Assembly: GCA_947494675.1 (NCBI GenBank) | Contig: CANLVP010000001.1 | Coordinates: 124,001-188,000 of the forward strand | Origin: an uncultured Paracoccaceae bacterium | GTDB lineage: Bacteria; Pseudomonadota; Alphaproteobacteria; Rhodobacterales; Rhodobacteraceae | DNA: 64,000 nt | Direction: 5' to 3' | Shown here: positions 35,492 to 44,686 of the stretch, piece by piece | How the letters are laid out: the number at the start of each line of letters is the position of its first letter | Position numbering within the stretch: position 1 is the stretch's first letter | Notes under the pieces: model-generated | Seen by the model: only the letters and a program-made list of their open reading frames with translations | Databases searched by the model: none | Told to the model about the DNA's origin: nothing | Translations under genes and position numbers: made by a program

Positions 35492-36210
35492 CCCTGATCT
35501 CGGCCAAAGGCATATCCGTCCACCACCGCAACGTATCCGCGCTGCAGAACGTCAGCCTGTCGCTGGACGCGGGCGAAATCGTGACGATCGTCGGCCCCAA
35601 TGGTTCTGGCAAATCCACGCTGCTGCGGGTGTTGATCGGCGCAATCACCCCCGACACGGGGACCGTGACGCGCGCACCGGACCTGCGGATCGGCTATGTG
35701 CCACAAAAGCTTGCGATTGACCCCACGCTGCCGATGACCGTGCGCCGTTTTCTCAACCTGCCGCGCCGCATCAGCAACGCTGACGCTGAAAATGCACTGA
35801 CCGCCGCTGGCGCCGAACATGTCTCGCACCAGCAAATGGCGGCCTTGTCAGGAGGCCAGTTCCAGCGGGTGCTCTTGGCCCGCGCGATCCTGTCGCGCCC
35901 CAATTTGCTGATCCTGGATGAGGCGACGCAAGGCCTCGACCAACCCGGCTCTGCTAACTTTTACCGCCAGATCGATGCCGTCCGCCAAGACCTCAACTGC
36001 GCGGTCCTGATGGTCAGCCACGAGTTGCATGTGGTCATGTCCGCCTCTGACCGGGTGATCTGCCTCAACGGCCATATCTGCTGCGAAGGCGCGCCAGACG
36101 TCGTCTCTGCCGCCCCAGCCTACCGCGAGCTCTTTGGCAGCGGCACGGGCGGCGCACTGGCACTTTACCGGCACGACCATGATCACCACCACGACCATGA
36201 TCACGCCTGA
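35488..36210 (+). CDS. znuC: Zinc ABC transporter ATP-binding protein ZnuC
   Basis: 240-residue ATPase of the zinc importer. Walker A is VGPNGSGKSTLLRVLIG, the signature LSGGQFQRVLLARAILS and Walker B NLLILDEATQGLD. The C-terminus is histidine-rich (YRHDHDHHHDHDHA), common in ZnuC. Overlaps zur by four bases and is separated from znuB by a 132-bp GC-rich stretch. Confidence 0.96.
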   Translation: MTLISAKGISVHHRNVSALQNVSLSLDAGEIVTIVGPNGSGKSTLLRVLIGAITPDTGTVTRAPDLRIGYVPQKLAIDPTLPMTVRRFLNLPRRISNADAENALTAAGAEHVSHQQMAALSGGQFQRVLLARAILSRPNLLILDEATQGLDQPGSANFYRQIDAVRQDLNCAVLMVSHELHVVMSASDRVICLNGHICCEGAPDVVSAAPAYRELFGSGTGGALALYRHDHDHHHDHDHA

Positions 36211-36342
36211 TGCCCGTCTTTCTTTGGTCCAAAAATATCCCCGCCGGAGGCACCGCGCGCGCAGCGCGCGGCCCCCTCAGGTCGGGCGCGCCCCGCGCAC
36301 GAGGGAGGCGGGCGGCCCCGCCCCAGAATAGGTAAGCCTAAC
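36211..36342. repeat. Intergenic stretch with 21-bp AAAATATCCCCGCCGGAGGCA motif and GC-rich palindromes
   Basis: Holds the motif AAAATATCCCCGCCGGAGGCA at 36232-36252, also found at 50809-50829, then GC-rich inverted stretches (GCGCGCGCAGCGCGCG, CGGGCGCGCCCCG). This family of elements is scattered through Rhodobacteraceae intergenic DNA as far as I recall. It separates znuC from znuB and could attenuate read-through into znuB. Confidence 0.6.
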
Positions 36343-37140
36343 ATGTTAGACGATTTCATGATCCGCGCCGCCCTTGGCGCTGTGGGCACGGCAACAGCGG
36401 CCGGGCTCTTGGGTTGCTTTGTGGTCTGGCGGCGCATGGCCTATTTCGGCGATGCCACGGCCCATGCCGCCGTTCTTGGTGTGGCAATGTCGCTGGCCTT
36501 TGGAACCGGAGTCATCTGGGGTGTGATTCTGGTCTCCGTCCTTGTGGCGGTCCTGATCCACACCCTGTCAGCCGACGCCGCCCCGATGGAGACGCTCTTG
36601 GGCGTCGTCTCGCATGGCGCACTGGCTATCGGGCTGGTCGCTGTCTCGCTGGTGCCGGGGCAGCGGGTCGATCTGGACGCTTATCTCTTTGGTGAGGTCT
36701 TGACAGTAACGCGCACCGACCTCGCGGTGATCTGGCTTGGCGCATTGGCCGTGGCCCTTGTGATCTGGCGTCACTGGCAAGCGCTTCTGACGGCGACCCT
36801 GTCCCCTGACCTTGCCTATGCGGCTGGCGTTGATCCGCGCCGCGAACAACTAATCCTGACTTTGCTGCTCGCCCTCGTGGTCGCCGTCGCCATTAAGGTC
36901 GTCGGTGCGCTTTTGATCACGGCGCTTTTGATCATCCCTGCCGCGACCGCCCGCAGCCTGACGCGCACGCCAGAGGCGATGGCAGTTGTCGCCATACTGA
37001 TCGGCACGCTTTGTGCCCTGGGCGGTCTGCGTGCGGCCATTATATTCAACACGCCCGTCGGCCCATCCATCGTCTGCGTGGCAACTTTGTTGTTCACACT
37101 CGCGACAATCAGCCGAAAACTGTTCTCAAGCGGCAGCTAA
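36343..37140 (+). CDS. znuB: Zinc ABC transporter permease ZnuB
   Basis: 265-residue inner-membrane channel of the ABC-3 family. Features: VVWRRMAYFGDATAHAAVLG near residue 27, the conserved PMETLLGVVSHGALAIGLVA and the EAA-like KVVGALLITALLIIPAATAR near residue 190. About eight membrane helices. Starts ATG 36343 and completes the ZnuABC importer with the two genes upstream. Confidence 0.95.
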   Translation: MLDDFMIRAALGAVGTATAAGLLGCFVVWRRMAYFGDATAHAAVLGVAMSLAFGTGVIWGVILVSVLVAVLIHTLSADAAPMETLLGVVSHGALAIGLVAVSLVPGQRVDLDAYLFGEVLTVTRTDLAVIWLGALAVALVIWRHWQALLTATLSPDLAYAAGVDPRREQLILTLLLALVVAVAIKVVGALLITALLIIPAATARSLTRTPEAMAVVAILIGTLCALGGLRAAIIFNTPVGPSIVCVATLLFTLATISRKLFSSGS

Positions 37141-37233
37141 TTGCCGCTTGAATGACGGCAAGGTGCCATCTGATTGCCGGATTTGGCCGCTACCGCTTAG
37201 CCTTATTCTGCACCAGACGAAAAGGCTTGCCCC

Positions 37234-37710
37234 ATGATGATGCGTTCCCTGATTGCCGCTTGTGCGCTGTGTTTTACCGCCGGACAAGCCGCCGCGTCCA
37301 ACGCCTGTACAACACCGGCAAACGTCAACGCCATGGCCTCTGAAATCGCGGCAGGCCTGAACGCCAACCGCCGCGCCTATGGCCAACCCGCCTTGTCCTA
37401 TAACCGCAGCCTGTCACAAGCGGCGATGAAACACGCCTGCGATATGTCGGTGAACGGATTTTTCGGCCACCGCGGCAGCGATGGGTCCAACAGCCAGGCG
37501 CGCGTGCGCCAAGCGGGCTACCGCGATTGTCTGGTCGCTGAAAATCTGGCCTGGGGATATCCTACATCGCAGCAGATCATTTCGGGTTGGATGAATTCGG
37601 CCGGGCACCGCAGCAACATGCTGCACCCCCGCGCCGCTGAATTCGGTGTGGCCGTCACACATGGCGCCAAGGGCCCCAACTGGGTGCTGGTCGTGGCGCG
37701 CGGCTGCTAA
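37234..37710 (+). CDS. CAP/SCP-domain secreted protein
   Basis: 158 residues. A signal peptide (SLIAACALCFTAGQAAA) suggests export to the periplasm. The CAP domain has LNANRRAYGQPALSYNRSL, HACDMSVNGFFGHRGSDG, AENLAWGYPTSQQIISGWMN and SAGHRSNMLHPRAAEFGVAV, i.e. the His/Glu cleft residues of the YkwD group. Function in bacteria is open. Its stop overlaps the convergent LacI gene by four bases. Confidence 0.9.
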   Translation: MMMRSLIAACALCFTAGQAAASNACTTPANVNAMASEIAAGLNANRRAYGQPALSYNRSLSQAAMKHACDMSVNGFFGHRGSDGSNSQARVRQAGYRDCLVAENLAWGYPTSQQIISGWMNSAGHRSNMLHPRAAEFGVAVTHGAKGPNWVLVVARGC

Positions 37711-38720
37711 TTCGGCAGGTTATCCCGCACAAAGATATCAATGGCGCAGCGCCCGTCTTGCGGGTCGCGGCGACCCAGCGCGATATCAAGCCCGCGGGTC
37801 GCCACGTCAAACATGTTGTGCGCCAAAACGGCCTGAAACTTCTCTTTTTCAAGGGCTTGCCGTGTCGCAGGCGTGACCTCATGGCCGATCACCCGCAATT
37901 GATCGATCTGCGATTCTGAGATCGCCGTGATCAATTCAGGCTGCCCCCCGCCAGCAAGATAGGCCCCCCGCAATCGCCCCCCACGGGACGAAAGATCGGC
38001 CACGACACTGCGCGTCATTTCGGGATCGCTGCCATAAGCCGGGGGTTGGATGACGGTCAGGTCAGGCCGCGCCGTGCCAAGGGCTTGCCTGAAGCCTGAC
38101 ATGCGGTCCAGCAAATGCCGAAACTGCAAATGGCCCAGCAGCAATGCGACCTCGCCCTGCCCCGGTGGGATCATCGCTGCCAGCAGCCGCGCCGCTGTGC
38201 GACCGGCCGCAAAATTATCCTGCCCCACATAGGCAAACCGCCGCGCTTGCGGCGCGTCCGACACAATGGTCACAACCCGAATGCCGCGCCGCCACAGGGC
38301 GGTGATTTCGCGCGTGACGAGGTCATTGTCGACACCAACCAAAAGAACGGCGTCGGTATCATCTGGCAAATCGCGCAGCACCGGCAGCATTGTATCGGGC
38401 GCATAGGCGTCAAAGCGGTGAACGTGGAACTTGGCGCCGAGATAAGCATCTTGAGCCATGGCGCTTTGCAAGCCCGCGTGGATCACGTCAAAGAACGGGT
38501 TGGTGCCCTGCGGCAGCACCATGGCGACGGTCTGATCTTGCAAAACCCGATGCGCCGACAAAGAAGATGGCGCATAGCCCAAGGCGCGCATCGCATCTTC
38601 GACGCGCCGCACCGTTTCGCTCCGGACACCGGCACGCCCGTTCAGGACCCGATCAACCGTCGATCGCGAAAGGCCGCTTAACCGTGCGACGTCGCCCATA
38701 CGTGCCTTTTTGTCGGTCAT
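37707..38720 (-). CDS. LacI-family transcriptional regulator
   Basis: 337 residues. The HTH is at the N-terminus: MGDVARLSGLSRSTVDRVLN with GRAGVRSETVRRVEDAMRAL. The effector domain is a periplasmic-binding-protein fold of the D-ribose/xylose-binding type (QDQTVAMVLPQGTNPFFDVI, AVLLVGVDNDLVTREITALW). It faces the phosphorylase gene across a 585-bp intergenic region, so control of the glucosylglycerate genes is a fair inference. Effector unknown. Confidence 0.88.
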   Translation of the reverse strand: MTDKKARMGDVARLSGLSRSTVDRVLNGRAGVRSETVRRVEDAMRALGYAPSSLSAHRVLQDQTVAMVLPQGTNPFFDVIHAGLQSAMAQDAYLGAKFHVHRFDAYAPDTMLPVLRDLPDDTDAVLLVGVDNDLVTREITALWRRGIRVVTIVSDAPQARRFAYVGQDNFAAGRTAARLLAAMIPPGQGEVALLLGHLQFRHLLDRMSGFRQALGTARPDLTVIQPPAYGSDPEMTRSVVADLSSRGGRLRGAYLAGGGQPELITAISESQIDQLRVIGHEVTPATRQALEKEKFQAVLAHNMFDVATRGLDIALGRRDPQDGRCAIDIFVRDNLPN

Positions 38721-39305
38721 TCTCCACCCTTTGCGTCGGCAGCAAACATGCGAACCGCTCTCTTATACGGATTAATCACACTCCTAGATTGAATGCGCGG
38801 GGAATTCTGACACAAAAGCATCATTTTTCTGTGTAAGGTTGAAGTATTTGCCCGATTGTCGCCCGGCGGAACACCCGTCCAAAATCCGAAAACTGCACAA
38901 AAACACTAATAAATGCAGAAACCCGCCGATGCGCCCGCAATAGTGATTGCATTACACCAGCTTCTGACGCTATCACGTCATTACTCACACGGTTCACACA
39001 CTGAGCTTCACGTGAATACTGCTTTGGCGGTGCACAACACTCTCCACACACATACCCCGTTGGGCATCGCCAAAGCCCCTAAATTCACTGTCCGTTGTCT
39101 ATCAGATCGGCGCAGTGAAAAGAGGGGAATATTCCGGCAAGAGTGCCCCCAACCGCCGCTGCACGCATCGACAACTCGCCCAAAAAACAAGCAGCGCTGC
39201 GCAAGAAATTTGCAATTTCACCTCCCCGGTTCGCAAATCCTGCCCCCGCGTTTGGATCGACGCCCTGCGCTGTAACATGCCTGCAAATACTGGCCTAATG
39301 GCCCT
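38721..39305. other. Long intergenic region between lacI-type gene and phosphorylase gene
   Basis: 585 bp, A/T-richer than its flanks, with no convincing gene. It must carry both promoters and any LacI-type operator. I see no clear operator palindrome. A 120-codon plus-strand frame exists but has no family match and poor composition. Confidence 0.5.
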
Positions 39306-41063
39306 ATGAAGCCATCCCACGCCCAATCCTTTAGCACGCGCCTGAACGCACTGATCGGGCGCATCTATCCGGACGTCGACCCAGACATCCTTTCCAGCCT
39401 GATTGTTGAGGCCTTCTGGCCCGAAGGCACCCGCCCGCGAAAACGCGGCAGACTGCCCAGCAACAACCTGTGGACCGAGAAAGACGCACTGCTGATCACC
39501 TATGGCAACTCGATCCTTGATGGCGCACATAAACCCTTGGATCTCTTGTATGATTTCCTGCTGCGCCGGATGAAGGGCGTCGTCAACGGCGTGCATATTC
39601 TGCCGTTCTTTCCCTTTACCTCTGACGATGGCTTTGCCGTGTCCGACTATCGCGCCGTTAACCCGCAACTGGGGGATTGGCCCGACATCAACCGGATCAG
39701 CCAGGAATTTCACCTGATGTCTGATCTGGTGCTCAACCACGTGTCCAGCCAAGGCACCTGGTTTAACAGCTACCTACAAGGCCAAGCCCCCTACGACAGG
39801 TTCTTTTTTGAGGCCTCGCCGGATGACGACCTGAGCGATGTGGTCCGCCCCCGCACCACGCCGCTGCTGCAAAAGGTTGAGACGTCAAACGGGCCGCGCC
39901 ATGTCTGGTGCACCTTTAGCCATGATCAGATCGACCTTGATTTCCGCAACCCCGAGGTGCTGCTGGAATTCCTGCGGATCATCCGACTGCATATCGACAA
40001 CGGGGTGCAGATCATCCGTTTGGATGCAGTCGCCTTTATCTGGAAAGAGGCGGGCACCGCGTCCATCCATCTGCCGCAAACTCATGCGATTGTGCAGCTG
40101 ATGCGGATGCTGTGCGACTACGCCGCAGAAACCATCATTCTGTTGACCGAAACCAACGTGCCCAAGGCCGAAAATCTCAGCTATTTCGGCAACCGGAACG
40201 AGGCACATGCGATCTACAACTTCCCCCTGCCGCCGCTGATCCTGCATGCGGTTATGTCGGGGTCCGCCACCTATTTGGCCCGCTGGCAACGCGGCATGCC
40301 GCCCGCGCAACTGGGCTGTGCCTACCTCAATTTCTCGGCCAGTCACGACGGGATCGGGATGCGCCCAGTCGAAGGGATATTGCCCGCCGATCAACAGGCG
40401 CAAATGATTGATACGATCAAAGACATGGGCGGCCTTGTGTCCATGCGCGCCCTGCCCGATGGCGGTGAAGCGCCTTATGAGATCAACACCACATTCTACG
40501 AGGCGACCGGCCAAACCTTTGACGGGAAGGACGATTTTCACTTTCAGCGGTTCATCTGCTCGCAGACCATCGTGATGTCCCTTGAAGGCATACCCGCCTT
40601 CTACATCCATGCCATGCTAGCCACGCCAAACGATCACGCGCAGGTCAAACGGCGCGGGATGAACCGGGCGATCAACCGCCACCGCTGGGATTATCCAGAG
40701 CTGAACGCGCTTCTCGATGACCCTAGTTCCACCCAGTCTCGCGTACTGACGGCGATGTCAGATCGGCTGCGGATCAGGGCGCAGCAACCGGCATTTCACC
40801 CCAATGCGACTCAGTTCACCATGGCGCTTGAGGATCGGGTTTTTGGCGTTTGGCGGCAAAGCCTTGACCGGGCGCAATCGATCTTTGCGCTCCACAATGT
40901 GAGCAATGAGACGGTCGAGGTTTCGCTGGTCTCGATCAACTTGATCGATGACGAGCATTGGATCGACCTGTTGAACGGTGAAGCCATCGATCCCATGGAA
41001 GAGACGGTAACGCTTGCCCCCTATCAATGCCGTTGGATCGCGAACCGCCGCGACGACCTATGA
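39306..41063 (+). CDS. GH13_18 phosphorylase, probably glucosylglycerate phosphorylase
   Basis: 585 residues, TIM-barrel glycoside phosphorylase of the sucrose-phosphorylase subfamily. Catalytic parts: GVHILPFFPFTSDDGFAVSD, DLVLNHVSSQGTWF, IIRLDAVAFIWKEAGT (nucleophile Asp), ILLTETNVPKAENLSYFG (acid/base Glu) and NFSASHDGIGMRPVEGILP. Together with the adjacent GT81 synthase and HAD phosphatase genes, glucosylglycerate (GGa) rather than sucrose is the likely substrate: it would release glucose-1-phosphate and glycerate. The stop overlaps the convergent synthase gene by six bases. Confidence 0.85.
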   Translation: MKPSHAQSFSTRLNALIGRIYPDVDPDILSSLIVEAFWPEGTRPRKRGRLPSNNLWTEKDALLITYGNSILDGAHKPLDLLYDFLLRRMKGVVNGVHILPFFPFTSDDGFAVSDYRAVNPQLGDWPDINRISQEFHLMSDLVLNHVSSQGTWFNSYLQGQAPYDRFFFEASPDDDLSDVVRPRTTPLLQKVETSNGPRHVWCTFSHDQIDLDFRNPEVLLEFLRIIRLHIDNGVQIIRLDAVAFIWKEAGTASIHLPQTHAIVQLMRMLCDYAAETIILLTETNVPKAENLSYFGNRNEAHAIYNFPLPPLILHAVMSGSATYLARWQRGMPPAQLGCAYLNFSASHDGIGMRPVEGILPADQQAQMIDTIKDMGGLVSMRALPDGGEAPYEINTTFYEATGQTFDGKDDFHFQRFICSQTIVMSLEGIPAFYIHAMLATPNDHAQVKRRGMNRAINRHRWDYPELNALLDDPSSTQSRVLTAMSDRLRIRAQQPAFHPNATQFTMALEDRVFGVWRQSLDRAQSIFALHNVSNETVEVSLVSINLIDDEHWIDLLNGEAIDPMEETVTLAPYQCRWIANRRDDL

Positions 41064-42278
41064 AAATTCTTCGGTGTCCGCCCGTGCGGCGGCCTGCATA
41101 TCGGGGATGAACGACGGGTCCGCCGCATGAACCCGGTTCCACGTCGGGATAAAGGGCGTCTCGTGCGGTTTGTCCAAGAACACCTGCCCAGCCCGCATGA
41201 TGTTTTCGGCAAAGAGCTCGATCGATTGCTCTTCGGTATGCCGGTCAATCGAAAGCCCGTTCATCTTTGCATCGTTGTAATGCGAATCCAGCACGTCCAA
41301 TGCGCAGCGGTAGTAGGTCGCCTTGAGCGTGCGGAACACATTGGGGGTAAAGACCGTGCCATCGGCCGCCAACTTGCGGAAGATCGCCTTGCAGATATCC
41401 GTCGACATGCGGTTCAACCCGGCGTTCGCCTCTTCGGGGCTTAGCTCCTGGTGTTTGTGGTCATAGGCGTCGGATATATCCACCTGACAGACAGCCTTCG
41501 GCGCCAAGTTACGCCAGGCCTCTGACAACACACCAATCTCAAGCCCCCAGTCAGACGGAATGCGCAGGTCCGGCAAGATCGCCGTGCGCATGGCAAATTC
41601 GCCGGACAGCGGATAGCGAAAGCTGCGTAGATAATCGATGTAATCCCGGTCACCCACCACGCGTTTCAACGCGATCAGCAGCGGGCTAACCAAAAGGCGC
41701 GTGACCCGTCCATTCAGGTTGCCACCACCAATGCGCGGGTAATAGCCCTTGGCCACTTGATAGGGGAAATTGGGGTTTGCGACCGGATAAACGAGCCGCG
41801 CCAGCATCTCGCGGTCATAGGTCAGAATATCGCAATCATGGATCGCCATCACCTCGCTGTCGGCACAGCCGATCAGATAGCCTAGCGATGACCAGACGTT
41901 CTTGCCCTTGCCCTTTTCGGATGGCGCGAGCCCCATCTTTTCAAGGCGTTCCCCCAGCGCCAGCATCCGCGGGCTGTCATTCCAGATCACGATATGGTTC
42001 TGGTTCAGCCCTTCAAAGAACGTCTTGGCATGGCGAAACTGCGCCTCATCCGCGGCATCAAGACCGACGATGATGCGGTGCAAATAGGTGACCTTGGACA
42101 GCTCTGACAGGATATGCGGCATCGCATCGCCTTCGAGTTCCGAAAAGAGGCACGGCAAGATCAGCGAGATGCGTCGCGACTGCACGAAAACAGACAATTC
42201 ATGCGCCATTTCATCCGCTGTACGCGACCTAAGGTTATGAAGTGTCGTGATATTTCCGTTTTGGTGAAAGTCGGCCAT
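41058..42278 (-). CDS. GT81-family glucosyl/mannosyl-3-phosphoglycerate synthase
   Basis: 406-residue GT-A glycosyltransferase that makes glucosyl-3-phosphoglycerate from a nucleotide sugar and 3-phosphoglycerate. Signatures: LILPCLFSELEGDAM near residue 38, the GKGKNVWSSLGYLIGCADSE segment, the metal-binding AIHDCDILTYDREMLARLV (DxD-like), PLSGEFAMRTAILPDLRIPS and WGLEIGVLSEAW. GpgS (glucosyl) and MpgS (mannosyl) cannot be told apart by eye. It starts four bases after the phosphatase gene stop, forming an operon in the order phosphatase then synthase. Confidence 0.88.
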   Translation of the reverse strand: MADFHQNGNITTLHNLRSRTADEMAHELSVFVQSRRISLILPCLFSELEGDAMPHILSELSKVTYLHRIIVGLDAADEAQFRHAKTFFEGLNQNHIVIWNDSPRMLALGERLEKMGLAPSEKGKGKNVWSSLGYLIGCADSEVMAIHDCDILTYDREMLARLVYPVANPNFPYQVAKGYYPRIGGGNLNGRVTRLLVSPLLIALKRVVGDRDYIDYLRSFRYPLSGEFAMRTAILPDLRIPSDWGLEIGVLSEAWRNLAPKAVCQVDISDAYDHKHQELSPEEANAGLNRMSTDICKAIFRKLAADGTVFTPNVFRTLKATYYRCALDVLDSHYNDAKMNGLSIDRHTEEQSIELFAENIMRAGQVFLDKPHETPFIPTWNRVHAADPSFIPDMQAAARADTEEFS

Positions 42279-42281
42279 GGG

Positions 42282-43073
42282 CTATTCCTGATCCAGTTCG
42301 AGGGTCTTCAATAGGTCGAGCATCGCCGTGTTCCATCCGACGGGACCGGCAGCGGTTGACCTGATAATTCTGCCGCTGTCTTCCCCTTTGAGCGGGGCAA
42401 GCGGAGGGCGATGGGGGTTGTGAATGACGACCCCAATGTCCGCGCATTCGAGCATCGCGATATCGTTGGGCGCGTCCCCCAAAGCAACCGTGTGTTTGGG
42501 CCGATATCTGGTGATCAACTTGCGCATTTGATCGACCTTATTGCCGCCAAAGGACAGGGTCAGAAAACGTCCACCTTGTTGCGCGATCACGCCTTGGGTT
42601 GTGAGGTAGCTGATGAAGTCTTGTTTCTGCGCGTCAGTGCCTTCCCACAGTCCCGGTTCTGAGAATATGCGTTGTTTCGCGAGCATCGCACCACCCGAGG
42701 AAAGCCCTGTGGCTTCAACCACTTGCGCGGTAGTCATGTCGCCGAACCCACAATACAGACGCCGCAGCGCTGCCGGGGCGCCATCCAAGACGTCGCGGAG
42801 TTTTTCGTAATGCGCCGCGTCTATGATATCGGTCGTCTCAGCCTCCAAAAGCCCCGCACCGTTTTCAACAATCGCGGGCCATGCGGTCAATTCCAATTCA
42901 GCGCGAAGGGGTGCGATTTCTGCGGCGGTTTTGCTGCTGGCGAGGATCAGGCCCGCGCCGATGTTCTTCAGTGCATCCAAAGCGTCTTTTGCGGGCGACC
43001 AAGCGTAGGTATCGTGGTCGATCAAAGTGCCATCGAGGTCCGTAAACACAAGAAGTTCAGTGGTTTCCTCCAT
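42282..43073 (-). CDS. HAD-family glucosyl/mannosyl-3-phosphoglycerate phosphatase
   Basis: About 263 residues. HAD motif I is LLVFTDLDGTLIDHDTYAWS near the start, with LILASSKTAAEIA as motif II, and the C-terminal TVALGDAPNDIAMLECADIG as motif III/IV. The IIB-type cap and length match mannosyl- or glucosyl-3-phosphoglycerate phosphatases (COG3769). It would remove the phosphate made by the GT81 synthase to give glucosylglycerate, a compatible solute. Start at ATG 43073. Confidence 0.87.
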   Translation of the reverse strand: MEETTELLVFTDLDGTLIDHDTYAWSPAKDALDALKNIGAGLILASSKTAAEIAPLRAELELTAWPAIVENGAGLLEAETTDIIDAAHYEKLRDVLDGAPAALRRLYCGFGDMTTAQVVEATGLSSGGAMLAKQRIFSEPGLWEGTDAQKQDFISYLTTQGVIAQQGGRFLTLSFGGNKVDQMRKLITRYRPKHTVALGDAPNDIAMLECADIGVVIHNPHRPPLAPLKGEDSGRIIRSTAAGPVGWNTAMLDLLKTLELDQE

Positions 43074-43206
43074 GGAACCGATTATGCGCGTGCATTGCCC
43101 AAGCCGCAACGCAGCAACCGGAATTACCCCCATAACGCCCCATTGATCCGCGCAAAATCGCGGTAAGCGCTCAAATTTTGGGCAGAAGATTTATCGGGGA
43201 AATGAG

Positions 43207-43281
43207 TGGTGCCCAGGGGCGGAATCGAACCACCGACACGAGGATTTTCAATCCACTGCTCTACCCCTGAGCTACCCGGGC
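43207..43281 (-). tRNA. tRNA-Phe (GAA)
   Basis: 75-nt tRNA with CCA encoded. D arm TAGCTCAGGGGTAGAGCA, anticodon loop TTGAAAA (GAA), T arm GGTGGTTCGATTCCGCC. The acceptor GCCCGGG pairs with CCTGGGC with one G-T wobble. The anticodon stem has one mismatch, which I also recall in related alphaproteobacterial tRNA-Phe. Confidence 0.95.
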
Positions 43282-43400
43282 ACCGGGATGGCCGTAGCCA
43301 TCGGGTAGCGGGGTTTTAGTGGGGTAGATCAGGGCTGGCAAGGGCGAAATGCTGCAAATAATCCCGCATCCCGCGAAAAGCACCGAACGGTCACAATCGC

Positions 43401-43456
43401 CTATGCACAACCCGCCAAGAAACCATGCAGAACCTATGCACAAACCGTATGCACGA
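43401..43456. repeat. Short TATGCAC repeats upstream of tRNA-Phe
   Basis: CTATGCACAA at 43401-43410 and 43434-43443, plus GTATGCACGA at 43447-43456 and a weaker CCATGCAGA between them. Just beyond lies the palindrome TTAACGCGCGTTAA (43462-43475). Could be operator sites or the tRNA promoter region. Confidence 0.5.
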
Positions 43457-43481
43457 AAGACTTAACGCGCGTTAACTGACG

Positions 43482-43664
43482 TTAGTGCGCCATGTCATCT
43501 GTGGGCGGAGGGGGCGGCGCATCATCGGGGTCGTCACTGTCAGAAGCCGGGATCGCGTAAGACCCCGTCAGCCATTTGGCAAGGTCGACATCGGCGCAGC
43601 GTTTGGAACAAAACGGGCGGTATTTGGCATCTGTGGGCCGCGTGCAAATCGGGCAATCGCTCAT
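43482..43664 (-). CDS. yacG: DNA gyrase inhibitor YacG
   Basis: 60-residue zinc-ribbon protein that binds GyrB. The zinc site is CPICTRPTDAKYRPFCSKRC, the rest (ADVDLAKWLTGSYAIP) is typical YacG. The C-terminus is a Pro/Asp-rich tail. Its start overlaps the RNase E/G gene by four bases, making maf-RNase-yacG one transcript. Confidence 0.95.
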   Translation of the reverse strand: MSDCPICTRPTDAKYRPFCSKRCADVDLAKWLTGSYAIPASDSDDPDDAPPPPPTDDMAH

Positions 43665-44686
43665 CCGATGATCCCCCGAAACGGCCGCCGTTCGCGTTTG
43701 CGTTGCAGCTCAAAGCAGCCCATCGGGGTCCAGCCGACAAGCGATGTCTCAATCCCGTCGGCCTTGAACACTGCGCGCAGCGATTGTTCGAGCTGTTTGC
43801 GGTGGGCCTTGGACATGGGCGCGAAATCAACGGTGATTTGACCGCCCAGCCCGCGCAACCGCAAGGCACGCGGCAAGGCGCGACAGGCGGCAAGGTTTGC
43901 CTTGAGTGCCGCAGCGGGTGAGGTATCACCGCCGGTGTTCACATCAACTGCGACAAGCGCACGAGTGGGTTCGACATACATCGTGCCATCCTCGAGCGGG
44001 ATGCGGGCGTCGGTCAGCATCTCGATCTGATCGTGCACGCCCAAATGCTCAAAACTGCCTTCGTCGGTCACGACCTCTGCCGGGGCGACCCATTCGCGCC
44101 AGGCCAAAAGATGCGGGCCGTCGCCTTCGGTCAGGGCCTCTGGCGTGGTCCCTTCGGCATCAGGTAAAACCGCATCGGCCAGGGCCAGCATGGCGGCGAT
44201 GTCGTCTGCGATGTCGTCGTCTGACGCCGTCGCACAGGATGAGCGCAGGATCAGGCCATATTCGGCGTCGTATGTTTCGTTGATCAGCAGCCGCAACCGG
44301 TCGAGCGTATCGTCATCGCTGATCTGGCGACTGATATTGGTGCCGGGCTTGCCGGGGGTGACGATGGCATAGCGGCTTTTGAACAGCACGCGGTCGGTAA
44401 CAGGGACCGCCTTGCCATCCTCGGCATAGCCCGTGACCTGCACCAAAAGCGGCTGGCCGGGGCGCAGGCCCTTGCCCTGCCGCAGGAAAGCCGTGCCACC
44501 CTCTGGCAAGCGCAACATCATGCCGCCCTGCCCCTTGAGCGGGCGATCACAGATCGCACGGAAAATCGCACCGGGGCGCGGCGCGTCGGGGGCATCAACC
44601 AAGAGGTCATCAAGTTGACCGTCCACAATGCGAGCCGCAGCCTCTGCCCCGTTGAGGTGATCAAGAACGATGGTGCGGCCCTTCAT
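43661..44686 (-). CDS. RNase E/G-like ribonuclease, short form
   Basis: About 341 residues, clearly shorter than RNase G (near 490) and RNase E. It has an S1-like N-terminal part ([20 protein letters not shown]), and the DNase-I-like active site with [19 protein letters not shown] and [16 protein letters not shown], matching the two metal-binding Asp. The usual Zn-link cysteine pair and the C-terminal small domain are missing; the last segment is [15 protein letters not shown]. Start at ATG 44686, overlapping the maf stop as ATGA. Confidence 0.85.
   Translation of the reverse strand: MKGRTIVLDHLNGAEAAARIVDGQLDDLLVDAPDAPRPGAIFRAICDRPLKGQGGMMLRLPEGGTAFLRQGKGLRPGQPLLVQVTGYAEDGKAVPVTDRVLFKSRYAIVTPGKPGTNISRQISDDDTLDRLRLLINETYDAEYGLILRSSCATASDDDIADDIAAMLALADAVLPDAEGTTPEALTEGDGPHLLAWREWVAPAEVVTDEGSFEHLGVHDQIEMLTDARIPLEDGTMYVEPTRALVAVDVNTGGDTSPAAALKANLAACRALPRALRLRGLGGQITVDFAPMSKAHRKQLEQSLRAVFKADGIETSLVGWTPMGCFELQRKRERRPFRGIIG

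Noticed and set aside
38913-39275. 120-codon frame in the lacI-phosphorylase intergenic region
   Set aside because: No recognisable domain, odd composition, and it lies where promoters are expected.
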